Shown: positions 51,201-59,096 of the stretch, one piece after another | Numbering within the stretch: the stretch's first letter is position 1 | Layout: each line of letters opens with the position of its first letter | Origin: CAYWNA01 sp964459305 | GTDB taxonomy: Bacteria; Planctomycetota; Planctomycetia; Pirellulales; Pirellulaceae | NCBI GenBank assembly: GCA_964459305.1 | Contig: CAYWNA010000058.1 | Coordinates: 1 to 59,497, forward strand | Direction of reading: 5' to 3' | Length of the DNA: 59,497 nt | Notes under the pieces: model-generated | Databases searched by the model: none | Seen by the model: the letters and a program-made list of their open reading frames with translations, nothing else | What the model was told of the DNA's origin: nothing | Made by a program: the position numbers and the translations under genes

Positions 51201-52004
51201 CGGCACACACTTGGCCGTCCCCGCGATTTGGTCATCATTTCATCCGAGCTGTCGACACAGCAAAACTCGCTCAGCGAGCCCGTCTACCGCAGACTAGTCA
51301 ACGATACCAGCGCCGCAGTGCTCGTCGCCAATGTCTTTGATGAAATGCGCGCGTTCTTGGACTGTCTGCATGACAAAGGCGAACGGCTGCGTTTCCTTTC
51401 GCTGCTCCCGCACAACGTCCTCACACGCGATGAAGCGATCGGCATTTGCTGCCGGCTTAACAACATCAGTTCGGATTCCTACAAGTTCTACGCGAGTGAC
51501 TCCGGCCAACTGCATCATCCGTTCTGCGAGCTATACCGAGCGGGGTTGCTGGGTGTCGTTGCCATAGACCCGGATAGCCGTACTGCCATGCAGCGGTTCA
51601 AACAGCCGCACGATTTGGTGAATGACTTCGAATCGTCGGTGCCGGACACACCTTTCTACCTGATTCATCCTGCGCTGGATGGGTGTATTCGCAAGTACCG
51701 GACCACAGGCGTGTACAACGTCTTTCATCACGTCGTTGTTGGACACAATCAGCCTTGGGAAGACCATTTCGGCGCCCTTTGCAGTGTTGAGCGAATTTTA
51801 TTTTCGATATCAGACAAGCAGTTGCGCGATCTGGTGCACGATGTTCTGAAGCGGGTGGGTGTCGCGGCGAAGGAGGGTAAACCTGAGCGAGTGCGGGCGG
51901 TAATCGAGGCATCGGAGGAGTGGGAGCTGCTGCGGGAGAAACTGATTGAAGGAGAGTACGACGATCTCTACCTATGGCTCGAAGAATTGATTGACGGCGG
52001 TTAG
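48300..52004 (+). CDS. Ser/Thr kinase-TIR-P-loop ATPase fusion protein
   Basis: A 1234-residue cytoplasmic protein. Residues 1-200: the extension typical of planctomycete kinases (CNRFEQAWQAGGEPLIDEF, LLEHYVSRYP, GEYQKRFESQW). Kinase about 224-480: glycine loop G233-G238, lysine 255 (VAIK), HRDLKPEN from 348, D368 (DLG), SPEQAAG; active by motif. TIR about 502-640: TINVYVCHAGEDSELACDLA, FSTWYYERDTLPG, ISPHSLAS and candidate catalytic glutamate 575. Residues about 670-1234: P-loop ATPase, Walker A ANKGLGKT (700-707), Walker B-like LFFIDKVDQ (D854, D857), then helical. No strong Shine-Dalgarno is visible; ATG 48354 is an alternative. Convergent with an ECF sigma gene, 27 bases apart. Possible NADase or signalling switch gated by phosphorylation (inferred). 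Confidence 0.88.
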   Translation: MSGDFSTSGQSPKRSRSGMSDEICNRFEQAWQAGGEPLIDEFVEVAAVDERVFSRRELLAELVGIDLEWRWRGAVRQSEESSASEESLDSSADDKESSVDISRRPLLEHYVSRYPALAPLDELPEELVAHEYYVRRRWGDRPSHGEYQKRFESQWSELKEILTDVDEELGPAGTGSSQASAPSAQETTLAYCVATADGELRPLLDAVAEAQLRSVFAIGTSIQDRYVLEGELGRGGMGHVYLARDTRLSRRVAIKVVVDPTGEGRDVLEEALAEEARLGAVLDHSAIATVFDFGFHEGKPFAVFEYVAGETLRDVLRRRRRIPLDEVRQIIGSLAEALDFAHGRGIVHRDLKPENIRASKQGQFKILDLGLAKEYRHSEDWATFAGTPAYASPEQAAGLPSDGRADQYALALITYEMLTGRRTYDDTNPLNLLRLHREESPTPPRVHMPELPERVNVAIVRALDKEPSRRFATCEEFASALGPVNPAGRGQGLVRDGRRTETINVYVCHAGEDSELACDLAEALERQGFSTWYYERDTLPGISYAAQCAVAIQRCESFLLLISPHSLASREVTAEVRQAYQGNRRFLPILIDLSQAEFRRREPEWRSALGTAAMVELRGGDVESTVFRLVRTLALWSIRPDFAAVEQPPVVQDKPDLDAVRKIWASDANQIDIRDLEKVVFRNEIIDDFLNRRGKCFLSANKGLGKTLLMTYKRYLLAESYRAAKPGKEQLHVFFVPEGKPYLDFMSDVRSLSKTHEEFLSELVNAKRMWGFALRVSALSYHASLFTEADTDELALLPRRLRHWIQGSRIEPTVVFKEMLGRSVKEINRVIDETENFLDHKLRLVHSGTLFFIDKVDQGIRHLSRSGWVSVQAGLIEAAWDAMNTNSHIKVHATIRQEAFSNYESDIKANLYGATTMIQYSEEDLQRLLDQLTQCYEGSQSFKKFVNLNVVKHPHRAFPEDSFQYVRRHTLGRPRDLVIISSELSTQQNSLSEPVYRRLVNDTSAAVLVANVFDEMRAFLDCLHDKGERLRFLSLLPHNVLTRDEAIGICCRLNNISSDSYKFYASDSGQLHHPFCELYRAGLLGVVAIDPDSRTAMQRFKQPHDLVNDFESSVPDTPFYLIHPALDGCIRKYRTTGVYNVFHHVVVGHNQPWEDHFGALCSVERILFSISDKQLRDLVHDVLKRVGVAAKEGKPERVRAVIEASEEWELLREKLIEGEYDDLYLWLEELIDGG

Positions 52005-52031
52005 TTTCTGCTTGTTTTTCGGCGATGGAGG

Positions 52032-52610
52032 TCACGTCGCCGTCGGACTGTCTTCGCCGGATTGCAGCTCTTCCGCAATTCGCCCGTTGATCCGATTCAC
52101 GATCCGCGTCACCGTGCATCGCGAGACGGAGTAGCGGTCGGCAATTTCGTAGTGCTTGTAACCCTCGCACCAAAGACGGTACATTTGCGCATCTCGGTCA
52201 TTCTGCTTTCCAAGGATGTGACTGATGACATCACGTAACTCGCGTCCAATGTCCTCAGCAATCGCTTCCGGTGTCAGCGCCGCGAGGTCGACATCCAAGT
52301 GGTCCTGTTCCCTTCTGAAGCGTTCCGCGGCGTGTAAGATTTTGAACCGCAGCTTCCTGACGGCCAGGCCGTAAAGGGCGTTTCGGCCTCTGTACTGGAA
52401 CTTCCGTTCGCGGATTCCGATAAACACGGACCGCAGCGCGGAGTTAACCGCATCGTCCTGGTCATAGTGCGGCCGCAACCAGTCGCCGATCAACCCGGCG
52501 GCCATGGCCAGCAACGGACCCTGGATCTGGGCGAACACCTTTTCGGCCGCTTGCTCGTCGCCGGCTTCGTAGGCGCCCATTAGTTCCGAAAACGACTCGT
52601 CGAGTGACAT
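52032..52610 (-). CDS. ECF-type RNA polymerase sigma factor
   Basis: A 192-residue sigma factor of the ECF-like class found in planctomycetes. GGAGGA lies five bases before ATG 52610. Region 2 is at about residues 20-90 (GPLLAMAAGLIGDWLRPHYD, QDDAVNSALRSVFIGI, NALYGLAVRKLRFKILHAA). Region 4 is at about 140-180 with a helix-turn-helix (YRLWCEGYKHYEIADRY, SVSRCTVTRIVNRI). No anti-sigma gene lies next to it. In this phylum such sigma factors are often encoded beside Ser/Thr kinases, which are thought to control them. Here the neighbour is the convergent kinase-TIR gene. Confidence 0.88.
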   Translation of the reverse strand: MSLDESFSELMGAYEAGDEQAAEKVFAQIQGPLLAMAAGLIGDWLRPHYDQDDAVNSALRSVFIGIRERKFQYRGRNALYGLAVRKLRFKILHAAERFRREQDHLDVDLAALTPEAIAEDIGRELRDVISHILGKQNDRDAQMYRLWCEGYKHYEIADRYSVSRCTVTRIVNRINGRIAEELQSGEDSPTAT

Positions 52611-52789
52611 AAGTTCCTCCGGAGGATCGACCTAATAGAGTATCCTACTCATCGCGCCATCCATCAAGCCGGCTGGCGGATCTACCTGCACCGTGTAGCC
52701 GGGAAGAAGTTTTCGAGGTATCTTGGGGGCTGCTCACCCGGAAGACAAGAGAGCCGCTGCTGCGGGCCCGAAAACCTGGAGGTGATCCA

Positions 52790-55700
52790 ATGCAATTCAC
52801 TCTGAAGTCGCACGCCGTTTACAGCCCGGCATGCCAAATGGATCTGCGCGTCTGCTTGATGCCGCTGGTCGTCTTGGGGTCGGCCGTTGCCGGACTGGCC
52901 TACGACGCCAAAACCGTGGGGGACCTGTATTCGAATGCCGAGATCCGGGGCGGCGTGGTCGTTCAACTGGGCGTGGAAGACGGCAAAGAGATCGCGGCAT
53001 TGCGATCCGGCGAGAGCTTTCTGGTGCAGGGTCTGGAAAAGGACCGCTCCAAGGTCGCACGTGTGCGGGAACACCTCTTGTCGCAGGGGATACACGGCAC
53101 GGCCACGGTCCGGGAGTTTGACGGCCGCCACCTTCCATACATCGATAACCTGGTCAATCTGATTGTGGTCTCGGATGATTTCAGCGTCTCAGAAGATGAG
53201 ATTCTCCGAGTGCTGGTTCCCGGCGGTAAGGCCGTCTTCAACGATCCTGAGTCGAAGATCGTAAAACCGCAATTGACAAAGCCTCAACCCAAAGGCGTTG
53301 ACGAGTGGACCCACTACCTCTACGACGCCGGGAACAATGCCGTCTCGAAAGATACCCGCATTGATTCGATGCGCCGTCAGCAATGGGTTGGCGGGCCGCG
53401 TTGGTCGCGCCACCACGATCACATTGCGGGGCTTACCGCCATGGTTTCTACCGGCGGACGTATCTTCTACGTTATGGACGAGGGAAAGACCTCGTCGGTC
53501 CTGCTGCCGGCCAGTCATTTCCTCGTTTGCCGGGACGCGTTCAACGGAGCGATACTGTGGAAAAAGCCACTGGCGTCCTGGCACCCTCACCTCTGGCCGT
53601 TAAAGAGCGGACCTGCCCAGCTCCCAAGACGGCTGGTCGCGCGGGGGCAGAAGGTCTATCTGCCGTTGGGCATGGCCGAGCCATTGAGTGTGCTCGACGC
53701 CAACTCGGGCGAGGTCCTCAAGACGTTTCCTGAGACTGGGGGAACGGAGGAGGTGCTGCTTTCCGATGGGATGATCTGCGTTCTGGCCAATCCCGCACCG
53801 GAACTGTACGAGAGTTTCACCCTCGGCAACGCTCATAACGGGATGCAGAAAGGTCGGGTCGCCCGAGACTACCCTTGGAACAAGAGCCCGCGGAATCTGG
53901 TCGCGCTTGAGGACGAATCCGGTCAGCTTCGCTGGAAGAAGCAAGTGGTGGCAGCCCCGCTGTCTCTGACCGTAGGCAAGAAGAGCATCCTGTTCTACGA
54001 CGGTTCACAGATTGTGGCTCTGGACAAGGCCACCGGCGCGGAAATGTGGAGATCGATCGGTATCAAGGCAAAACCGGTATTTGCGGTCAACGAGTCTCCG
54101 ATCCTTGTGGCCTACAAAGACTACGTGTTCTTCGCCGGCGCGAACCGGCGCATGAGCGCTTACTCCGCGGATACAGGCGAAAGGCTCTGGGAGGCCGAGC
54201 ACCTCCGAGGCGGCTACTGTTCGCCTCAAGACCTGTTTGTGATCGACGACTTGGTGTGGTCCGGGGCGATCGACACGCCTCGAAACAGCGGGATCTTCGT
54301 GGGCAGAGATATTCGCACAGGCGAGCTGAAACGGGATATCCCGCCACAGAAGGTTCCCTATACATTCGGTCATCACCGGTGCCATCGCGCAAAGGCGACC
54401 TCTCGCTTCATCTTGGCCTCCAAGACGGGTATCGAGTTCTACGACATCGAGAACCGGTGCGAAAGCGTGAACCATTGGGTCCGGGGCGGGTGCCTGTACG
54501 GAATCATGCCCGCGAACGGCTTGATCTACTCGCCGATGCACAGTTGCGCCTGCCATCTGGACTCGAAACTAACAGGATTCAACGCGCTGGCGCCCGATAA
54601 GTCGAGCATCACGAGTCAAGAGTCGAGAGCCGGAGAACGTCTGGCTCGTGGCCCCGCCTTTAGTCATGCTCTTGACTCTCGACACTTGACTCTCGACTCT
54701 TCCTGGCCAACCTATCGAGCGGATAATGCCAGAAGCAGCTTCTCGCCGGTGGCCGTGGCAGATGGCTTGAAACACAAGTGGCAAACACCTCTAACCGGCA
54801 AGCTCACCGCATTGACGATCGGTTGTGGTAAGGTCTTTGTTGCCGCCGTCAACGAGCATCGTCTCTATGCCTTGGATCAGAACACCGGCAAAGTCGCCTG
54901 GTCTTTCGTCGCAGGAGGCAGAATTGACTCGCCGCCGACCGTCTTCCGGGGATTTGTCTATTTCGGATGTACCGGTGGGCACATCTACTCTCTGGCTGCT
55001 TCCGACGGGCAACTCGCGTGGCGTTTCCGACTGGCGCCTGACGATAGCCAACTGTGTTCCTATGGCCAGCTCGAATCCGTGTGGCCGGTCTCCGGCAGCG
55101 TCATGATCAAGGATGGAAAAATCTTCTGTGTCGGCGGTCGATCGTCGTTCCTGGACGGAGGACTCCCGTTTGTGCGGCTTGACGCGATGACCGGCAAGCT
55201 GGAAGCGGAATCAATGCTCGATGATTTTGACTCCGATAGCGGGAAGAGCATGCAACTGTTGTCCGCCCAATCCATCATGCCATCGGCCATTCCCGATATT
55301 CTTTCAAGCGATGGAGAGAACATGTTCATGCGCGTCGAAAAACTGTCTGACGACGGCAAACGGATCGGGGCAATCGCTTTCGATGAAGAGCGACAGTACG
55401 AGGAGCGGCACATATTCAGTTGGGCCGGTTTTCTTGAAGACTCCTGGTTGCACCGGATCTACATGAGTTACGGGAACGGGAAGCTGCCGAGAGGAACATA
55501 CCTGAACTGGTGGACTTACGGAGAGCGGAACCCGGACGGGCGAATCCTTGTCATGGATGACACGAAGATCTACGGTTACGGCCTGAAGCCGAAGTACCAT
55601 ACCTGGAGTTCAACATTCCTGGACTATCAGTTGTTCTCTGTCAACAAGAAAATCGGCATCGAACCCATTGCCGGGCCGACGATTTTCGGCAGGAAAATGG

Positions 55701-56059
55701 GACGCACCCCGCAACAGAAACTGCGGTATGACTGGACGGCGGAAATCCCCTTCTACGTCAGAGCCATGATCAAGACGTCGGACAAACTGATCGTATGCGG
55801 TCCAGAGAAGATCATCGACGAGAAGGACGTGGTTCGCCGCTATTCGGAAGAAAGTGTGCGGCAGGAACTGAAGCGGCAAGATGGAATTCTCGACGGCAAG
55901 AAAGGCAGCCATTTGTGGGTTGTCAATGCTCCAGACGGACGTATCCTTGAGAAACACGAGTTACCGTCATTACCCGCATGGGACGGCATGGCCACAGCCC
56001 ACGGACGCGTCTACCTCGCCACACAGAACGGGGTCGTGTGCCTCGGACCTAGCCTCTAG
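52790..56059 (+). CDS. Exported PQQ-like propeller with methyltransferase-like domain
   Basis: A 1089-residue protein. GGAGGTGATCC immediately before ATG 52790 is a near-perfect anti-16S match. The signal segment is VCLMPLVVLGSAVAGLAYDA. Residues about 55-160 resemble a class I methyltransferase core (GGVVVQLGVEDGKEIAALRS, EFDGRHLPYIDNLVNLIVVS, ILRVLVPGGKAVF), probably without activity. Two BamB/PQQ-type propeller regions follow (about 200-600 and 640-1089; VLDANSGEVLKTF, LDKATGAEMWRS, YALDQNTGKVAWSF). The linker between them (about residues 606-640) is encoded by an in-frame palindromic repeat at 54613-54692. A likely role is ligand binding or cell-envelope scaffolding. It is upstream of, and convergent with, the 56239-57648 gene. 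Confidence 0.82.
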   Translation: MQFTLKSHAVYSPACQMDLRVCLMPLVVLGSAVAGLAYDAKTVGDLYSNAEIRGGVVVQLGVEDGKEIAALRSGESFLVQGLEKDRSKVARVREHLLSQGIHGTATVREFDGRHLPYIDNLVNLIVVSDDFSVSEDEILRVLVPGGKAVFNDPESKIVKPQLTKPQPKGVDEWTHYLYDAGNNAVSKDTRIDSMRRQQWVGGPRWSRHHDHIAGLTAMVSTGGRIFYVMDEGKTSSVLLPASHFLVCRDAFNGAILWKKPLASWHPHLWPLKSGPAQLPRRLVARGQKVYLPLGMAEPLSVLDANSGEVLKTFPETGGTEEVLLSDGMICVLANPAPELYESFTLGNAHNGMQKGRVARDYPWNKSPRNLVALEDESGQLRWKKQVVAAPLSLTVGKKSILFYDGSQIVALDKATGAEMWRSIGIKAKPVFAVNESPILVAYKDYVFFAGANRRMSAYSADTGERLWEAEHLRGGYCSPQDLFVIDDLVWSGAIDTPRNSGIFVGRDIRTGELKRDIPPQKVPYTFGHHRCHRAKATSRFILASKTGIEFYDIENRCESVNHWVRGGCLYGIMPANGLIYSPMHSCACHLDSKLTGFNALAPDKSSITSQESRAGERLARGPAFSHALDSRHLTLDSSWPTYRADNARSSFSPVAVADGLKHKWQTPLTGKLTALTIGCGKVFVAAVNEHRLYALDQNTGKVAWSFVAGGRIDSPPTVFRGFVYFGCTGGHIYSLAASDGQLAWRFRLAPDDSQLCSYGQLESVWPVSGSVMIKDGKIFCVGGRSSFLDGGLPFVRLDAMTGKLEAESMLDDFDSDSGKSMQLLSAQSIMPSAIPDILSSDGENMFMRVEKLSDDGKRIGAIAFDEERQYEERHIFSWAGFLEDSWLHRIYMSYGNGKLPRGTYLNWWTYGERNPDGRILVMDDTKIYGYGLKPKYHTWSSTFLDYQLFSVNKKIGIEPIAGPTIFGRKMGRTPQQKLRYDWTAEIPFYVRAMIKTSDKLIVCGPEKIIDEKDVVRRYSEESVRQELKRQDGILDGKKGSHLWVVNAPDGRILEKHELPSLPAWDGMATAHGRVYLATQNGVVCLGPSL
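54613..54692. repeat. In-frame palindromic repeat in the PQQ-like gene
   Basis: GAGTCAAGAGTCGAGAG (54613-54629) pairs with CTCTCGACACTTGACTC (54676-54692) with one mismatch. The right side also carries two direct copies of CTTGACTCTCGAC (from 54671 and 54685). The insertion keeps the frame and encodes a linker containing SQESRAGERLARG and LDSRHLTLDSS. Confidence 0.8.
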
Positions 56060-56064
56060 CATCG

Positions 56065-56188
56065 ATACCGCCCGCAGCCAGGATTGACACTTTTCTGCAA
56101 GTAGCCGAAGTCGCCAGACTTTGGACGGCGCAGGGAAAACCAAACTCTGGCGAGTTCGGCTACGGGCAGACTTGGCCGCGGGTCGTAT
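56065..56188. repeat. Palindromic element, family A copy 4
   Basis: Inner arms 56101-56124 and 56140-56163. The left outer part, GCAGCCAGGATTGACACTTT, matches copy 1, and the ends ATACC/GGTCGTAT are near-complementary. It starts six bases after the PQQ-like gene stop, between convergent genes. Confidence 0.85.
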
Positions 56189-56238
56189 AGCGTTCAGTCG
56201 TGCGTCGCCCAGTCGCGCGTCGACAGCGTCTGCGAACA

Positions 56239-57648
56239 CTACGGACGCCTATCGCCCGCACGCTTCGCACATAGAAGCATCACGGGTGCAGTGCGGGCCT
56301 GTTGTTCCTGGCTTTGGGCGAGAAACGTCTTCAAGGCCAGATCGTATACTTTCCCGTTCCATTGCGACAGCTCAGACCATCTCGCGGCGAGCGGTGAGAA
56401 CTTGTGCGGAGCCTGCCCTTCGACCGTGCCCGCCATCATCGGTTTCTCTTCATCCTGGTTCCACATCAGTGTCAACCAGGTGCTGGCGATTCGCGCCATG
56501 TCTTCGTCGGTGAAGATGACGCCGCGGCGGGCGGCCACGACGGCCAGGCTCATGGTCAACGAGGCGTGGCTGGTGTCTTCGTAGCCGGAATGGCCCGGCT
56601 GGCCGTATTCGATCCAGTCCCAGTAGTGCCAGCGGTACGCGTTGTTCTCTTCGTCCAACTCCAAATGGCTGTGGAAATAGCGAACCATCTGTTCGGCCCG
56701 TTGGGCCATCAGCGGATGGGCGCCTTCGAGGTCTTTCAGCACGAGCCACGCCCGGGCCAAGGCCGCGAACTGATTGTGCGGCATGATCCGGTTCGGATAG
56801 CGGTCGGTAAGCCTGGGTTCGAAACGATATCCACCGCCCAACTCGCCCATGTCCAGCCAGTCCTGCTCGTTCTTCTCGAACACGTGCTTGTTGATGAACG
56901 CCAGGTACCTTTCGGCATCGGCTCCGAACTGGTCCTGCAACTCCGGCCGGGTCTTCACGGCTTCGATGAACACGGCCGTCGGATAGACGAACATCCCTTG
57001 GTGTACGGTATATTCGATCGGTTCCGGTGCGACCGTGCGAATCATGAAGCGGTCGCCCTGGTGAGGCTGGCCGCTGATCTTGAATCGGAAAGGCGGGATC
57101 TGCGTAATCGCGGCGCCGTCTTGATAGGCTACATCGGCTGCAATGACTTCGCGCGTGCTCCAATCGAGGACGCGGAACCGCTCCGGCCCCGAGTGAAACT
57201 CGATGACATAGGTGTGCCCCGTACACTCGGCGGCCGCCTTGCCGTTTTTGTTCTTCTGATAGGCCGGCTCGATGTCGGCCTCAGAGACGTTATGCAACCT
57301 CTCGGCGCGGGCCACGGCGCAAGAGTACGTCTTGGTGTTCCAACTCAGAAAGCCATCGCCGTCGGGATCGGACGCGCCGGCCATGATCCGCTGAAAATGC
57401 TCGCCGATCTTGGTGAGCCAGTGGACATCCTCGGTCGCCTCCCACATCTGAGCATAGCTCTGAATCACGGCACCTTCGCCCCAGCCCAGCGTACCGGAAT
57501 CGGCGCTTTCGGAGTAGCCTTTGCCGTCGTTGCGGGTCGCGTCGTATGCCTTGTAGGCTTCGGACAGTTTGTCCAAGTCGATCTGCGCCAGCGCGCCGCT
57601 GGCATTCGTCACCAGAATCATTGCGGCAATATACAATGATGGTCTCAT
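56239..57648 (-). CDS. Secreted alpha/alpha-barrel-like sugar enzyme
   Basis: A 469-residue protein. ATG 57648 (AAGGGG six bases upstream) starts the signal peptide MRPSLYIAAMILVTNASGAL, better than ATG 57663. The mature part is helical with repeated aromatic-acidic segments (TLGWGEGAVIQSYAQMWEAT, HVFEKNEQDWLDMGELGGGY, NQFAALARAWLVLKDLEG, YRWHYWDWIEYGQPGHSGYE, SHASLTMSLAVVAARR). This resembles (alpha/alpha)6 barrels of glycoside hydrolases and uronate epimerases. I cannot name the family. It lies downstream of a Gfo/Idh/MocA gene on the same strand, separated by a nested hairpin, so the two may form an operon. Confidence 0.7.
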   Translation of the reverse strand: MRPSLYIAAMILVTNASGALAQIDLDKLSEAYKAYDATRNDGKGYSESADSGTLGWGEGAVIQSYAQMWEATEDVHWLTKIGEHFQRIMAGASDPDGDGFLSWNTKTYSCAVARAERLHNVSEADIEPAYQKNKNGKAAAECTGHTYVIEFHSGPERFRVLDWSTREVIAADVAYQDGAAITQIPPFRFKISGQPHQGDRFMIRTVAPEPIEYTVHQGMFVYPTAVFIEAVKTRPELQDQFGADAERYLAFINKHVFEKNEQDWLDMGELGGGYRFEPRLTDRYPNRIMPHNQFAALARAWLVLKDLEGAHPLMAQRAEQMVRYFHSHLELDEENNAYRWHYWDWIEYGQPGHSGYEDTSHASLTMSLAVVAARRGVIFTDEDMARIASTWLTLMWNQDEEKPMMAGTVEGQAPHKFSPLAARWSELSQWNGKVYDLALKTFLAQSQEQQARTAPVMLLCAKRAGDRRP

Positions 57649-57768
57649 CGGAATCCCCTTCATGACATTAGCCTTTGTGCCGTGAGCGTTACCCTCGGCA
57701 ACAGTCTACTTCGAGGACTTGGCCTCTCCAAGACTGCTCGGGCCTACCACCAAGAGGAATTCCCACTC

Positions 57769-57896
57769 TAAGGCGAGCGGCAGACGAAAACATACAAAGT
57801 AGCAGGCACACTCCGTGTGCCGTCCGCTTCCGGCTACGGCACACGGAGTGTGCCTGCTACTTTCCAAGAGGTAAGATTTCAAGCGCCGCTCGCTTA
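57769..57896. repeat. Nested palindrome with perfect 28-bp hairpin
   Basis: The inner arms 57796-57823 and 57836-57863 are exact complements (core AGTAGCAGGCACACTCCGTG) with a 12-base loop. The outer arms TAAGGCGAGCGGC (57769-57781) and GCCGCTCGCTTA (57885-57896) pair with one bulge. The right outer arm contains the stop codon of the upstream Gfo/Idh/MocA gene. Confidence 0.88.
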
Positions 57897-59096
57897 AGAT
57901 ACCCTGTCGTAGTTCGGTATCTTCAATTGCTCTCCGCCTTTGTGGGCCGACTGATGGGCGACGATTCCGGGGGCCGTCATGGCGATGGCTTCATAGACAT
58001 CGACCAATGGCTCGCGATCCTGGATGACGGCCATGATGAACTCGTTGGTAATCTGCCCGGATGATCCGCCATGCCCGCCAGCGGCCATGGCAGGCGGAAG
58101 GAGTGGGCGGTGATCCGCAAACTGAGTCTTTTTTCCATCCGCGATTCCCTCGAAGTCGGTTTCGATCCCTTTGCCGGCCTGAAACGTAGAACCGGACATG
58201 GAGCCCAACTCGCCGAACACGCGTCCCACTTCGCCGTGGGCGCCCTGGATGCCCCAGGCGACGTTCATTCGCGACATCCCGCCTTCGCTGGTTTCGAACA
58301 GGGCGGTCTCGTCGGAGAACGGGTTGTTGTAGCCGTTGGTCGAGTACCTTTCGGCCTTGCCGCGAAAACCGAGGCAGGAGACGGCGGTGTAGCGTTTCCG
58401 CGTAACGCCGATGTAGTAGGCCGTGGAATGTGTGGGATAGAACATGGGCGGCAAGGCATTTCGCCATTCCTTCCAGCCCCAGGCAGTATCGACGTTGTAG
58501 TGGTAGTACTCGCCTTCGGAGTAGATGATTTTTCCGAATCCACCGTGCTCGTAGATCAATTTCATATTGAAAAGGTCCGCGTGATAGCTGCTGGATTCGG
58601 CCATCATGTACTTCAGGTCGGTTTTCTCCTTGGTTTCCTTGAGCTTCTGGATGTCCTCCAGCGTAAACGCGGCGGGCACCGCGCAGACACAGTGCTTGTC
58701 GTGATTCATCACATCCACGCAATGACGGCCGTGACTCGGAGCGTCGGTGAATACGGCCACGGCATCGATATCGGGGTCCAGAATCAACTTTTCGAGCGAT
58801 TCGTAGGACTTCTCGCACCCGTAGACTTTCATCAAGCGGTCCCGCCGGGCGGGCTGCAAATCGCTGACCGCTTCGACGATACAATTCGGATGCTGGTGCC
58901 ACTGAAATCCCGCTCCGAATCCGCCGCCGACCACACCGATGCGGATCTTCCTGTCGGACGTCTGTTCCCACTCCTTCTTCTCCTCGGCGGCTGCCAAAGC
59001 ACATTCGGCAATGCTTGCTGCCGAAACAGCTCCCAGTGTGCCGGCTCCCATCTTTTCCAGGAACGCACGACGACCAATCGCTGGCTTGTCTCTCAT
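57894..59096 (-). CDS. Tat-exported Gfo/Idh/MocA-like protein lacking EKP
   Basis: A 400-residue protein with a twin-arginine-type signal (IGRRAFLEKMGAGTLGAVSA) and a nucleotide-binding fold (KIRIGVVGGGFGAGFQWHQH; LILDPDIDAVAVFTDAPSHG). The usual EKP signature is replaced by CVCAVPAAFT at the same place, so the catalytic and cofactor-contacting lysine is missing. Other blocks (YMMAESSSYHADLFNMKLIY, YYHYNVDTAWGWKEWRNALP, MFYPTHSTAYYIGVT, GSSGQITNEFIMAVIQDREP) are intact, so it looks like a stable subfamily with an altered reaction or a non-catalytic role. It precedes the 56239-57648 gene on the same strand. No strong ribosome site is obvious. Confidence 0.82.
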   Translation of the reverse strand: MRDKPAIGRRAFLEKMGAGTLGAVSAASIAECALAAAEEKKEWEQTSDRKIRIGVVGGGFGAGFQWHQHPNCIVEAVSDLQPARRDRLMKVYGCEKSYESLEKLILDPDIDAVAVFTDAPSHGRHCVDVMNHDKHCVCAVPAAFTLEDIQKLKETKEKTDLKYMMAESSSYHADLFNMKLIYEHGGFGKIIYSEGEYYHYNVDTAWGWKEWRNALPPMFYPTHSTAYYIGVTRKRYTAVSCLGFRGKAERYSTNGYNNPFSDETALFETSEGGMSRMNVAWGIQGAHGEVGRVFGELGSMSGSTFQAGKGIETDFEGIADGKKTQFADHRPLLPPAMAAGGHGGSSGQITNEFIMAVIQDREPLVDVYEAIAMTAPGIVAHQSAHKGGEQLKIPNYDRVS

